Positions 8,897 to 18,422 of a stretch of DNA of 64,000 nt are shown here, piece after piece. Made by a program: the position numbers and the translations under genes. The notes beneath the pieces were generated by a model. It worked only from the letters and a program-made list of their open reading frames with translations, did no database searches and was not told the origin of the DNA. The DNA lies in assembly GCA_025146925.1 (NCBI GenBank), contig CP102260.1, positions 139,001-203,000 of the forward strand. The letters are read 5' to 3'. Every line of letters begins with the position of its first letter. Positions within the stretch are counted from its first letter, which is position 1. Source of the DNA: [Bacteroides] pectinophilus. GTDB taxonomy: Bacteria; Bacillota; Clostridia; Lachnospirales; Lachnospiraceae.

Positions 8897-9943
8897 ATGA
8901 AGTTTTCAGTGATTATGCCGGCATACAACGGAATGCATTACATAGACGCTGCGGTGGCGAGTGTATTAAGCCAGTCATATGCAGACTTTGAATATATAAT
9001 AACGGATGATGGTTCCACAGACGGTACAAGGGATTATCTTGAGAAGCTCAGTAAAAATGATGCACGTGTTAAGGTAATATTTCTTGAGAAGAACGGCGGA
9101 ATAGGCAATGCCCGTAATACTGCAATACGTGAGGCGGATGGAGAATATCTTTTATTCATAGATCAGGATGATTTTTTTGTGGACGGAGCATTTGACATGC
9201 TTGCAGCAAGACTGGGGGCTGAAGCTGACTGTGGGACGAATTTTGCTGATCCTGCGGAGGATGTGTATGGTGCCGCAAATTGTACGGATGTATTGTGCTT
9301 TGGCATGAACCGTGTCAGAGAAGACGGAAGCCTTATACAGGCGTTTCCACCGGAGCTTTCGGGAAGTGCATTGAGATGGGATCTGTGTACAGTGTGGACA
9401 TATGCAGTAAGAAGAAGCATTATTGTGGATAACGGAATAGAATTTCCGGTAGATTCAATGAATGAGGATATGATATTCAGCCTGAGGCTTGCCAGATACA
9501 CAGACAGAATAGAGCGCATGGATGAATGTCTGTACAGCCACAGGATTAATGAATTGAGTACATCTAATAATATGTCTGCTAAGTTTGACAGATATCCGGA
9601 CAGCAGAAGACTTGTGTTCGAGGAGTGCAGGAATGCCTACGATGCATCAGGCAGTGCTTCAGACAGGAAGCTTATATTCCTGACGGCTCTTGCATACTAC
9701 TACTCGATTCAGTTTGGAATATTCAGAAAAGACGCGCCGGACACAAAGCTTAAGGAGTACAGGCTTCACAGGCAGGCGCTGGAAGAATGCTTCGGAGATT
9801 ATCTGCACGGACACAGCGTTACGCTATTCAGACCGAAGTGCAGAAGGTTTATATACAGGCTTGTTGTGTGGGTGTCATACAGAATGGAAAAGTACCTTGG
9901 ACAGGCATTCTTTGAAAAGTTTATTTTACTAATGGGGAGATAA
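8897..9943 (+). CDS. Family 2 glycosyltransferase
   Basis: 348 residues with the GT-A core: FSVIMPAYNGMHYIDAAVASVL, then ITDDGSTDGTRDYL, then the metal site in LFIDQDDFF, where QDD replaces the common DSDD. The acceptor half contains MNEDMIFSLRLA. No membrane anchor is seen. ATG 8897 is chosen because GGAG at 8887-8890 lies six bases upstream; TTG 8885 and ATG 8894 fit less well. It follows another GT2 and precedes the MBOAT gene by three bases, so it belongs to the same assembly operon. Donor and acceptor sugars are unknown. Confidence 0.88.
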   Translation: MKFSVIMPAYNGMHYIDAAVASVLSQSYADFEYIITDDGSTDGTRDYLEKLSKNDARVKVIFLEKNGGIGNARNTAIREADGEYLLFIDQDDFFVDGAFDMLAARLGAEADCGTNFADPAEDVYGAANCTDVLCFGMNRVREDGSLIQAFPPELSGSALRWDLCTVWTYAVRRSIIVDNGIEFPVDSMNEDMIFSLRLARYTDRIERMDECLYSHRINELSTSNNMSAKFDRYPDSRRLVFEECRNAYDASGSASDRKLIFLTALAYYYSIQFGIFRKDAPDTKLKEYRLHRQALEECFGDYLHGHSVTLFRPKCRRFIYRLVVWVSYRMEKYLGQAFFEKFILLMGR

Positions 9944-9946
9944 CAG

Positions 9947-11395
9947 ATGCTGTTTAATTCATATATATTTATTTTTCTGTTCCTGCCGCTGGCACTTATC
10001 GGATATTTTGTGCTTAACAGGCTCGGACGTAATATGTATGCAAAAGTATTTCTGCTTGTAATGTCTTTGTGGTTTTACGGATATTTCAACTATACTTATC
10101 TTGCGGTCATAATATCAAGCATTGCCGTGAATTATGCAGTGGTTTATCTTATGCGCAGATATCCCGGCAGGAAAAAGCTCTGCCTTGCAGCAGGACTTGT
10201 ATTCGACATAGGGATGCTGTTCTATTTCAAATATTTTGATTTTTTCTTAACCAATGTAAATGCTGTATTCAATCTCAGCTTTACCATGCGTAACATAGTC
10301 CTTCCGCTTGGAATCAGTTTCTTTACGTTCCAGCAGATATCATATGTCGTTGATGCGTATCATGGTGAGACTGATGATGAGAGCTTTTTGGACTATGCGG
10401 TGTTTGTAACATTCTTTCCACAGCTTATTGCAGGACCGATTGTGACACATGATGAGCTCATTCCGCAGATTAAGGATGAAAATCGTCAGAGACCGGACTA
10501 CGGGAATCTGTCAAAGGGACTTATGATATTTGCCGCAGGTATGTTTAAAAAAGTAATAATTGCGGATACATTCGGCGGAATTGCAGATTGGGGCTTTGAA
10601 GATATTGCGGCAATGTCATCAATAGATGCGTTTCTGGTAATGTTTTCATATACTATGCAGATTTATTTTGACTTCAGTGCGTATTCGGATATGGCTATAG
10701 GAATAGGAAGAATGTTCAACTTTGAGCTTCCGGTGAATTTTAATTCCCCGTACAAATCCTATTCAATAATAGAATTCTGGAGACGCTGGCACATGACGCT
10801 TACGCGCTTCCTCACAAAGTATATATATTTCCCGCTTGGTGGCAGCCGTAAGGGCAATATAAGAACATATGTGAATATAATGATTGTTTTCCTTGTGTCG
10901 GGTCTGTGGCACGGGGCTGCGTGGACATTCGTGATATGGGGAGCACTGCACGGAGCTGCGCAATGCATTAACCGTGCATTTAAGACACAGTATGAAAGAC
11001 TTCACAAGGCGTTTCAGTGGGTGCTTACATTTGGATTTATAAATGTGACATGGATTATTTTCAGGGCATCATCAATAAGTGATGTGAAGCTGTTTATAAA
11101 CCGCCTGCTGCGTGGCGGAATGAGCATATCATTAGAGATTGGAGGAGCATTCGGGCTTAAGGAGCTTAATCTCTTCGAGGATATGCTTCATATATCACAA
11201 TATACGGATAAGATAAAGGGCTTTAATATGCTGTTGTTTTTTGCGGTGACTTTTTTTGCGGTGCTGAACTGCCGTAATGTTCAGGAGCAGGAGCATAAGC
11301 TTGGCATATTTAATGCAGTTATTACGGTTGTGGCACTTGTATGGTGTATATGTTCATTGAGCGGTGTTGCGACATTTTTGTATTTTAATTTTTAA
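9947..11395 (+). CDS. MBOAT family O-acyltransferase (AlgI/DltB-like)
   Basis: A 482-residue membrane-bound O-acyltransferase. It begins MLFNSYIFIFLFLPLAL as AlgI relatives do, has about eleven helices, and carries the conserved FWRRWHMTLTRF block, LWHGAAW with the catalytic His322, and a second His335 in ALHGAAQ. AlgI-type proteins pass acyl groups across the membrane to a periplasmic or extracytoplasmic partner that loads the polymer. The next gene is just such an SGNH-like partner. A GGGGAGA ribosome site precedes ATG. The pair predicts acetylation of the glycan made by the neighbouring transferases. Confidence 0.92.
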   Translation: MLFNSYIFIFLFLPLALIGYFVLNRLGRNMYAKVFLLVMSLWFYGYFNYTYLAVIISSIAVNYAVVYLMRRYPGRKKLCLAAGLVFDIGMLFYFKYFDFFLTNVNAVFNLSFTMRNIVLPLGISFFTFQQISYVVDAYHGETDDESFLDYAVFVTFFPQLIAGPIVTHDELIPQIKDENRQRPDYGNLSKGLMIFAAGMFKKVIIADTFGGIADWGFEDIAAMSSIDAFLVMFSYTMQIYFDFSAYSDMAIGIGRMFNFELPVNFNSPYKSYSIIEFWRRWHMTLTRFLTKYIYFPLGGSRKGNIRTYVNIMIVFLVSGLWHGAAWTFVIWGALHGAAQCINRAFKTQYERLHKAFQWVLTFGFINVTWIIFRASSISDVKLFINRLLRGGMSISLEIGGAFGLKELNLFEDMLHISQYTDKIKGFNMLLFFAVTFFAVLNCRNVQEQEHKLGIFNAVITVVALVWCICSLSGVATFLYFNF

Positions 11396-11443
11396 ATGGT
11401 GCTTAGAATTTGACTTTTAGAAAGGCTGTAACAGGTATCCGGA

Positions 11444-12508
11444 ATGAAGGCGAAAAAATGGCTATTAATGACGCTTGGAATAACTATGGCAGTACTTGTG
11501 GCAATGACAGCGGTTATGGTATATATTGATCCGTATTTTCATTATCACGGACCGGTTGAAGGCAGGCCATATATGCTGTATGGCAGCGGGGCATATGAAA
11601 AATATTACAACGACGGAATCGGGAAGCATTTTAAGTATGACGCTATGATAACCGGAAGTTCGGTGACGGAGAACTTTATGGCATCGCAGGTTGAAAACTT
11701 ATGGCAATGCAGGACTGTCAAGACGTGTTTTGCAGGCGGTACGCTGCGGGAGGTTGATGAGCATGTTAAGCGCTCGCTTGCCGCTAATGCCGGTGTCTCA
11801 ATGATAATAAGGGGAATTGATGAAGATAAGCTGCTTAATGACAAAGATGCAATGCCGTCTGATCCTCCGGAATATCTTTATGATAATAATCTGTTTAATG
11901 ATGTTAATTACATATTTAATAAGGATACATGGCTGATACCATTAAGATATAATCTGCAGTACATGAGAGAAAATCATGCATCGACAAGCTTTGACAATTA
12001 CTCAAGCTGGTCCGTTAAAGCAACATTTTCAAAGAAAAGGACATTATCACAGTACGAACGTCCGCAAAAACAGGAAGAAGCTGCCTATACACAGGAAATT
12101 CACGACAGTATACAGGCGAATATAGACCAGAATATAGTGGCGACTGTAAGGGATAACCCTGATGTGGCATTTTATTATTTCCTGCCACCATCTTCGATAT
12201 GTCAGTGGGATGAGTGGAATCAGAAGGGTGTACTTAAGATTCAGATAGAAGCGGAGAGGATGATGATTGAGTCACTGCTGGCATATTCCAATGTCAGGAT
12301 ATACGGATTCTCAGACAGATTTGACATGATAACCGATCTTGATAATTATATGGACAAAGAACATTTCAGTGATGAGATTAATGATAAGATTATAGACTGG
12401 ATTCATCAGGATGCAGGAAGGCTTACTAAGGATAATTATATTCAATACATTAATGCAATATCGCAATTTTATACAAGCTATGATTACGAGGAAATATTTA
12501 ATGGGTGA
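11444..12508 (+). CDS. SGNH-like partner of the MBOAT acyltransferase
   Basis: 354 residues with one N-terminal membrane anchor (about residues 5-28), the rest extracytoplasmic. A nucleophile loop ITGSSVTENF (Ser72/Ser73) and a late D-x-x-H pair (Asp304, His307 in DKEHFSDE) match the catalytic layout of SGNH-type acyl carriers such as AlgX, AlgJ and DltD. Overall similarity to named families is weak. Its place directly after the MBOAT gene supports a two-component O-acylation machine in which this protein transfers the group to the glycan. It ends in an 8-base overlap with the next gene. Confidence 0.75.
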   Translation: MKAKKWLLMTLGITMAVLVAMTAVMVYIDPYFHYHGPVEGRPYMLYGSGAYEKYYNDGIGKHFKYDAMITGSSVTENFMASQVENLWQCRTVKTCFAGGTLREVDEHVKRSLAANAGVSMIIRGIDEDKLLNDKDAMPSDPPEYLYDNNLFNDVNYIFNKDTWLIPLRYNLQYMRENHASTSFDNYSSWSVKATFSKKRTLSQYERPQKQEEAAYTQEIHDSIQANIDQNIVATVRDNPDVAFYYFLPPSSICQWDEWNQKGVLKIQIEAERMMIESLLAYSNVRIYGFSDRFDMITDLDNYMDKEHFSDEINDKIIDWIHQDAGRLTKDNYIQYINAISQFYTSYDYEEIFNG

Positions 12509-14057
12509 CGGGTTTACTGGTAAAGTTGAACATGGCGTGAAGATGCTTATAATGGTTCTGTGGTCGGTGATAATGCTGGGGCTGTTCTTTGTATGCATAA
12601 TAGAAACGGTAGACCTTGTTGGTGACATGGATGTATCATTCAATTCAGACTCTCCGGTTATTAATATATTATGTATACTGGTCTTTATGCTGATAGCAGC
12701 AGCGATAACATTAATGGTTAAAAGATTTATACCTGACAGAGTGATAAACAGTATTAGAAAAAACAGGAATATAATTGGAATTATTATAACAGCTGCAGTT
12801 GGAATATTCCTTGTATGGTGGATTTCGATAACGCATTATGAACCGGTATCAGACCAGATACTGTGCTTTGAGATGGCCAGGCAGTTCATTGATGGTAATT
12901 ACAGTAACTGGAGTACAGGATATATGTCAGTATATCCATTCCAGAATGGAATAGTTATGTTTGATGTAATGCTTCTTGGAATGTTTGGGGACAGTGCATA
13001 TATAGCTTTTCAGTATGTCAATGTCGCATTCTTTATAAATGCAGTAGTTTCAATGTATGTTATCAGCAGATATATTTTTAAAGAAAATTCAAGCATATGG
13101 ACGTGGCTTGTAACAGTGACATTTTATCCGTTTGCAATGTATGTTGTATTCTGTTACGGAACAATGACAGGCTTTTCGCTTGCGATGACAGCAGCAATGT
13201 TTATGTTTATATATTTTGACAGGCGTAAGCTTGTGTATATGATTCCATGTGGAATTGCAATGACGCTGTCACTTATAATGAAATCTAACTATGCAATTGT
13301 CCTTGTAGGAATAGCACTGTATCTTCTTTTTGATTCGGTTATGACAAAGAAGCTTAAGAGTACAATTGGCCTGGTTATCGTACTTGCCATATATATAGCA
13401 GGGAGCAGGAGCTTTAATATTGCCGTGGAAAAGCTGACGGACACGCCGCTTGCGCAGGGAATCCCTAAGATTGCGTGGGTTGCAATGGGAATGAACGAAT
13501 CAGTTAATACTCCGGGATGGTTTGATAATTATAACGGATATGTGTATGAAAAGAACAACAGGGATCAGGATGCCACGGTAGCGGAGGCAATAAGCCATAT
13601 AAAGCAGCGTGGAAAAGCTATTCTTACAACTAATCCATTAAGATTTTACTATAAAAAGATAACAAGCCAGTGGAATAATCCCACATGGGAGTGTTTTGAT
13701 ATGCAGGAACGCGAGTCACATACGCCGGATTATGCGATAAAGGCAGCAGTCAGGGATGGCAATAATACAGTCTGGAAAGAGCTTATGAATATAGTACAGA
13801 CTCTTATTAACTTTGGTGTGCTCATATATATTGCAGGGTGCTGGAAAAGATTTGACAGCCTGACGGTGTATGAATTGTTTAATGCAGTGCTCATGATAGG
13901 CGGCTTCGTATTCTTTACATTCTGGGAGGCAAAGAGCCAGTATGTGGCACCATATTATTTTGTTATTATTCCATATGCGGTCATAGGATGGAAAAGTATG
14001 ATAAATAAGATATCTGATATGGCATCAGAATTGGCGGGTAGAAAGAAAAATGAATGA
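12501..14057 (+). CDS. GT-C type membrane glycosyltransferase
   Basis: 518 residues with about a dozen hydrophobic helices. An early extracytoplasmic loop holds a DQ pair (EPVSDQILCFEMARQF), the kind of acidic site used by GT-C (GT39/PMT-like) enzymes that draw sugars from polyprenyl-phosphate donors. A Trp/Asn-rich loop (SQWNNPTWECF) and a conserved end (AKSQYVAPYYFVIIPYAV) follow. ATG 12501 is preferred: it overlaps the upstream stop as ATGGGTGA and has a GAGGAAA ribosome site, whereas the longer frame from 12411 lies inside the previous gene. A broken copy of the same protein follows at 14050. Confidence 0.78.
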   Translation: MGDGFTGKVEHGVKMLIMVLWSVIMLGLFFVCIIETVDLVGDMDVSFNSDSPVINILCILVFMLIAAAITLMVKRFIPDRVINSIRKNRNIIGIIITAAVGIFLVWWISITHYEPVSDQILCFEMARQFIDGNYSNWSTGYMSVYPFQNGIVMFDVMLLGMFGDSAYIAFQYVNVAFFINAVVSMYVISRYIFKENSSIWTWLVTVTFYPFAMYVVFCYGTMTGFSLAMTAAMFMFIYFDRRKLVYMIPCGIAMTLSLIMKSNYAIVLVGIALYLLFDSVMTKKLKSTIGLVIVLAIYIAGSRSFNIAVEKLTDTPLAQGIPKIAWVAMGMNESVNTPGWFDNYNGYVYEKNNRDQDATVAEAISHIKQRGKAILTTNPLRFYYKKITSQWNNPTWECFDMQERESHTPDYAIKAAVRDGNNTVWKELMNIVQTLINFGVLIYIAGCWKRFDSLTVYELFNAVLMIGGFVFFTFWEAKSQYVAPYYFVIIPYAVIGWKSMINKISDMASELAGRKKNE

Positions 14058-14314
14058 CACATTTCCAATTAATATAGAAAATTTTTTAAAAGTTATAATA
14101 ATGGCAGTATGGACTGCTATAATGTTTTTATACAGATATTTTACCGGGATAGAATTGGGCAGGGGCATGCCAAAGGTAACATGGGTTGCAAGGGGGCTTA
14201 ATGATTATGGCAAAAGGCCGGTATACAGTCCCATACTACTATCTGCTCATTCCATATGCAGTTATGGGGTGGCAGCAGCTGATAAGAGGTAAGAATAATG
14301 GAAAAACATCATGA
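14050..14314 (+). pseudogene. Decayed remnant of a second GT-C glycosyltransferase
   Basis: The 80-codon reading frame looks like three scraps of the 12501-14057 protein joined together. Codons 1-35 resemble its N-terminal anchor (VIIMAVWTAIMF against MLIMVLWSVIML). Then GMPKVTWVARGLN matches GIPKIAWVAMGMN from its middle. The last part matches only after a +1 shift near 14200, where the other frame reads AKGRYTVPYYYLLIPYAVMGW, like the parent's C-terminus. That frame runs to 14314, into the next gene. At least two internal deletions and one frameshift are needed, so a functional small protein is unlikely. Confidence 0.75.
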
Positions 14315-15158
14315 CAGGGCAGTCTGCGTTATGAGCGTCGGAGGCGGTAAGTATCTGGAGCAGTACAGGATAGTCGAAAGGCAGATGCAGCAGTATGCTG
14401 CGAGATGCAATGCAGATTTTGTATTTATTAATGACTGGATAGATAAAAGCAGAAAAAGGGATATATATTCACAGAAGCTCCTTATAGCGGATTATCTGCG
14501 TCAGTATGAGCTTGCTGCATTCTTTGATCTGGATATAATTATAAATCCCGTCTGTCCGGACATATTTGCAGATATTCCTGATGAGTGCGGACTTGCGGCG
14601 GTTGTTAACCCGCGCGGTGAGGACAAGTTCAGGAAGATATATGCAGGTAATGAGCGTATACTTAATGAGACAGTGCAGGATTATTTTACGTCAAGAGGAT
14701 TTGCACCGGATAACAGGCTTGTCGGTAATATTAATGGCGGTGTGCTTGTGTTCAGGCCATCACTGGTAGCGGATGCATTTAAGGAATATTATTATTCCGG
14801 GCATACACAGGGTGGCCATACGGCATATGAGGAAGCACCTATGGCATATTATGCGCAGACACACAACATGTTTTATGCACTTGATGACAGGTATAATAAG
14901 ATGCTTCCGTTTGAATCGGGAAGAGAAGAATTCTCGTGGATTTATAATATACATCACAACAGATTGTATATGATTGCGGATAAACTTATCACAAAGATAT
15001 TTCATAAGAGGAACGCGATTGTTACCGGAAAGCATGTCAGGTTTGTAACTGCACTCATCAGCGAAGGTGCATACATGGTTCATATGAGCGGCGGCTTCTA
15101 CAGCATGGCGGCTGCCAAAAGACTTATGAAGGATTTGGGTTATGAAGGACAGAATTAA
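14298..15158 (+). CDS. Probable GT-A glycosyltransferase (GT8/GT34-like)
   Basis: 286 soluble residues. The core resembles retaining GT-A enzymes: an N-terminal strand (RAVCVMSVGGG), YSQKLLIADYLRQYELAAFFDLDIII with a metal-type DLD motif, and NINGGVLVFRP, the second substrate-binding element common in GT8 and GT34 proteins. The tail has a HMSGG stretch near residue 270, where GT8 enzymes carry a conserved His. The donor is unknown. An AAGAGGT ribosome site sits inside the pseudogene remnant just upstream. The last 17 bases overlap the YfhO gene, indicating one operon. Confidence 0.72.
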   Translation: MEKHHDRAVCVMSVGGGKYLEQYRIVERQMQQYAARCNADFVFINDWIDKSRKRDIYSQKLLIADYLRQYELAAFFDLDIIINPVCPDIFADIPDECGLAAVVNPRGEDKFRKIYAGNERILNETVQDYFTSRGFAPDNRLVGNINGGVLVFRPSLVADAFKEYYYSGHTQGGHTAYEEAPMAYYAQTHNMFYALDDRYNKMLPFESGREEFSWIYNIHHNRLYMIADKLITKIFHKRNAIVTGKHVRFVTALISEGAYMVHMSGGFYSMAAAKRLMKDLGYEGQN

Positions 15159-17343
15159 AAATATGAGCGACATTGCCAGAACAAGGATGATGCTTGTTAT
15201 TGCGGTAACGGTAATGTTTGTCATTGTGTATTGGGGATATATATTCGGCGGAAGGTATCTGTTGTTCAAAGATGCAGGAATGGATACGATATGCCAGTTT
15301 TATCCAATGTATATACATGTGATAGATTCCATAAAAGAAGGAACATTGTCACTGTGGAACTTTGAGTGGGGGCTTGGATGTGACACTCTTACACGCCAGG
15401 AGTGGATAATGGATCCGTGCGCATGGGTAATCATAGGTACCGGTGTGGTATTTGGAGTTGAAACGGTAAAGAACATGCTTCTTGTGATGCAGTTTGTAAA
15501 GATTATGGCATGCGCTCTTATATGCTTTGAGTTCCTTAAATATTATGGAGCATCGGTAAGAGCACGTTTTATTGCATCATGCCTGTTTGCATTCAACGGC
15601 TGGATTATGCTGTGGGGGCAGCACTATTATTTCGGAATGGCATGCGTGTATCTCATTCTGCTGCTGTTATTGGTCGAGAAGCTGATAGCGGCGTATCAGG
15701 AGCAGCGTGCAATGAAGCGGTATTATCTTGCAGTCGGTATTACTGTTGCGCTTATATTTATATACAGTGTTTATTTTGGATACATGATTGCCATATTTAC
15801 ATCTGTATATACAATACTGAGAATGATATATGTTGATGGAGTTAAGACGCTGTGGCACAGGCTTTGGCCGGTTATTGTGACTGTAGTACTCGGAATGCTA
15901 TGTGCTGCATGCATGATAGTGCCATATGCGGATATTGTACTTAATGTAAGTACAAGAGTTGAAGGAAGTCTGTGGCACCGACTTTCGCAGTATCTTTCGC
16001 TGACATACGGAATGAATTATTACAAGGTGCTCGCCGGGAGGATAATATCCGATAATACATTCGGAATACTCGGGATAGACCAGAAATATTACGAATTTCC
16101 ACAGCTGTCATTCTCTGTGCTGGGAGCAATAGTTCTTCCGCAGGCTGTGTGGTATGGAATTATCAAAGACAGGAACAACGTGGAGCGCAGAAAATGGATA
16201 CTCAGGATTGTCATGCTTATACTTATGGTGGCAGCTGTAACAGTTCCGATGGTTGGGGCAATATTCAATATAGGCTGTGAGTCACTTGTTGAAGGAATTC
16301 CCGCCATGAGATTCACATATGTGCTTATGCCGCTTATGGCTGTGATATATGCATTGTTTATTGACAGATGTGTTGAACGTAACGATATTAACAGATGGCT
16401 GGCATCAGCCGGCGTGCTTTTTGTTATCCTGATTAACTACTATGCATTCAGACATTACAGACTTCAGTACAAATGGATTAACATAGCTATAATAGTGCTG
16501 AATATTGCTGTCATAGGAATACATTACACAACAGGAAAAGTCAGGATTATGCTGGGGCTTCTTATAGCCGGGGCGTGCTTTGAAGGATATGTTACCAACA
16601 ATGTAAGATATACATACGACCGCACAACGGAATGTATTAACAGTACAGATTTTCACGGCAGGGATACTACACATATTCTGGAATATCTGAAAGAACATGA
16701 TGACAGTTTTTATCGTGTTGAAAAGACATACCATGATTTTTCGGCAACGGGAGATTCGCTTCTGCAGAATTATGCACCGGTAAGCATGTACTGTTCAACT
16801 ATGAGCGGAAGCCTTAAGACATTTTATGAAAAAATGTATCCGACAGAAGAATACCGGTATATTAAACATGACCTGGACGGTGCGCTTTATGATGATGCAT
16901 TTGCAATCACCAATACAAAATACATTCTTTCATGGACAAAGCTTGACTGGGATTATCTTGAAGAAATATATGAATATGACGGGACATATGTATATCGCAA
17001 TCTGCATGCAGGCTCAATTGCAAGTCTGTATTATGATGGGAAAGAAGCTGACAGAACTTCGCATTTTGTCAGAAAGACGGATGCATGTGTTGAAGGAAGT
17101 GTAGATGCAAAAGAGGATGGTACGTTAATGCTGGCTATTCCATACAGAAAAGGATGGAATGTGTATGTTGACGGAGTCCGTCAGCAGATTCGGGAATATG
17201 ATTATGCATTTATAGCAACTGATATAGAGGCAGGACAGCATACTGTAGTCGCAAAGTATGAGAACAGGCTTTATGTAATCGGAGCTTTACTCAGTCTTGC
17301 CGGAGTGGTTATGTTTGCAGGATGGGTAGTGAAGTTATGTTAA
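15142..17343 (+). CDS. YfhO family membrane protein
   Basis: 733 residues with about twelve membrane helices and a C-terminal soluble beta-rich domain. The hallmark opening is present: GGRYLLFKDAGMDTICQFYP, followed by LSLWNFEWGLGCD. The tail has the typical ending in which IPYRKGWNVYVDG precedes a final helix. YfhO proteins are predicted GT-C glycosyltransferases; Gram-positive members glycosylate lipoteichoic acid or other extracellular polymers using lipid-linked sugars. ATG 15142 overlaps the previous gene; ATG 15163 is an alternative. It overlaps the next membrane protein by 22 bases. Confidence 0.88.
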   Translation: MKDRIKNMSDIARTRMMLVIAVTVMFVIVYWGYIFGGRYLLFKDAGMDTICQFYPMYIHVIDSIKEGTLSLWNFEWGLGCDTLTRQEWIMDPCAWVIIGTGVVFGVETVKNMLLVMQFVKIMACALICFEFLKYYGASVRARFIASCLFAFNGWIMLWGQHYYFGMACVYLILLLLLVEKLIAAYQEQRAMKRYYLAVGITVALIFIYSVYFGYMIAIFTSVYTILRMIYVDGVKTLWHRLWPVIVTVVLGMLCAACMIVPYADIVLNVSTRVEGSLWHRLSQYLSLTYGMNYYKVLAGRIISDNTFGILGIDQKYYEFPQLSFSVLGAIVLPQAVWYGIIKDRNNVERRKWILRIVMLILMVAAVTVPMVGAIFNIGCESLVEGIPAMRFTYVLMPLMAVIYALFIDRCVERNDINRWLASAGVLFVILINYYAFRHYRLQYKWINIAIIVLNIAVIGIHYTTGKVRIMLGLLIAGACFEGYVTNNVRYTYDRTTECINSTDFHGRDTTHILEYLKEHDDSFYRVEKTYHDFSATGDSLLQNYAPVSMYCSTMSGSLKTFYEKMYPTEEYRYIKHDLDGALYDDAFAITNTKYILSWTKLDWDYLEEIYEYDGTYVYRNLHAGSIASLYYDGKEADRTSHFVRKTDACVEGSVDAKEDGTLMLAIPYRKGWNVYVDGVRQQIREYDYAFIATDIEAGQHTVVAKYENRLYVIGALLSLAGVVMFAGWVVKLC

Positions 17344-18419
17344 TATTAAAGATGGTGTTATTAGTGCTGTGCAGTGTGCTTGCGGCAGTGCCTTTGGGCA
17401 ATATGATATTCAGACTGGCCGGAATTAAGAATGAATCTGTGGCGTCAATGTATGTTGCGGGCATAATATCCAGCATGGCTATATATGAAGTAGTATACTT
17501 ATTCCTTGTGTTCAGATACGAATCCCTTTCAAAGACAACTTTTATATGGGGAGCAGTAATGTTGCTTTTTATAGTAGCAGGAATAGTTACAGGGATTGCT
17601 TACGGAAAAAAGAATAAAAATCTGCATGACGGATTTACGGGTTATTTTACGGATATAAGAGTACACCATGTTATTGCTGTATGTGTATGTGTGGCATACA
17701 TTATATTTACGCTGGTGTATCAGCGGGAATATACGGATGATTCGCTGTTCGTAGGAATGGCATCTACGGCATATTCAACAGACACACTTATAAGATTCAG
17801 TCCGTTTACAGGCAGACAGATAGAGCTTAGTTATGTAGCCAAATATATTTTGTCAGGATACCATGCATACATGGCGTCAGTAAGTGCAATATTCGGGATG
17901 CAGCCTGTAGTTATGATGCACAATGTGCTGCCCGTAATTATAATAGCTATGCATTATATAGTTTGTTACGGGCTTGCCAGTGTGATCCTTAAAGATAAAA
18001 AATCGGCAGACTATGCAATTATTTTTCTTACAATAATTGATTTATTTTCTATGTACAACAGATTTGAACTTACAACCTCTGCATGGCTTTTTACAGGTCC
18101 CTGGTATGGCAAGTCAATTATAGGCAATGTTATCATACCGGTATTGTGGTATTATCTTATACGCATTATGGATGAAGATGGCAATGCAAAGTCAACTAAG
18201 AGAATGTGGGGGCTTGTTGCGGTTGTGCACACTGCAGCAGCACTCATAAGCACGTATGGCAGTATAGCTTCAGCAACGGTAACTCTTTGTATAACAGTTT
18301 ATTATATGATAAAGAACAGGCGTCTGTCGTATGCATTGGGGTTTGTAATTTCCTCAGTACCATCAATCGCGCTTATGTCGTTCATGTTATATATGCAGTA
18401 TATGGGGGTTAAATGGTAA
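17322..18419 (+). CDS. Membrane protein, N-terminal half of a split gene
   Basis: 365 residues, all membrane helices and short loops, similar in plan to the first two-thirds of the protein at 19308-21251 (entry loops DDSLFVGMASTAYSTDT and FSPFTGRQ against that protein's ITARAMQ-like and NPFTGQN loops). The frame ends in two consecutive TAA codons (18417-18422) and resumes in the same frame at ATG 18423 with the expected remaining helices and soluble tail. Either the gene is broken by these stops or it is made as two chains. Function is unknown beyond the membrane-glycan context. Confidence 0.7.
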   Translation: MGSEVMLILKMVLLVLCSVLAAVPLGNMIFRLAGIKNESVASMYVAGIISSMAIYEVVYLFLVFRYESLSKTTFIWGAVMLLFIVAGIVTGIAYGKKNKNLHDGFTGYFTDIRVHHVIAVCVCVAYIIFTLVYQREYTDDSLFVGMASTAYSTDTLIRFSPFTGRQIELSYVAKYILSGYHAYMASVSAIFGMQPVVMMHNVLPVIIIAMHYIVCYGLASVILKDKKSADYAIIFLTIIDLFSMYNRFELTTSAWLFTGPWYGKSIIGNVIIPVLWYYLIRIMDEDGNAKSTKRMWGLVAVVHTAAALISTYGSIASATVTLCITVYYMIKNRRLSYALGFVISSVPSIALMSFMLYMQYMGVKW

Positions 18420-18422
18420 TAA

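Noticed and set aside
12411-12500. Longer start for the GT-C gene
   Set aside because: The extra 30 codons lie inside the previous gene in another frame. ATG 12501 has a ribosome site and the ATGGGTGA overlap typical of coupled genes.
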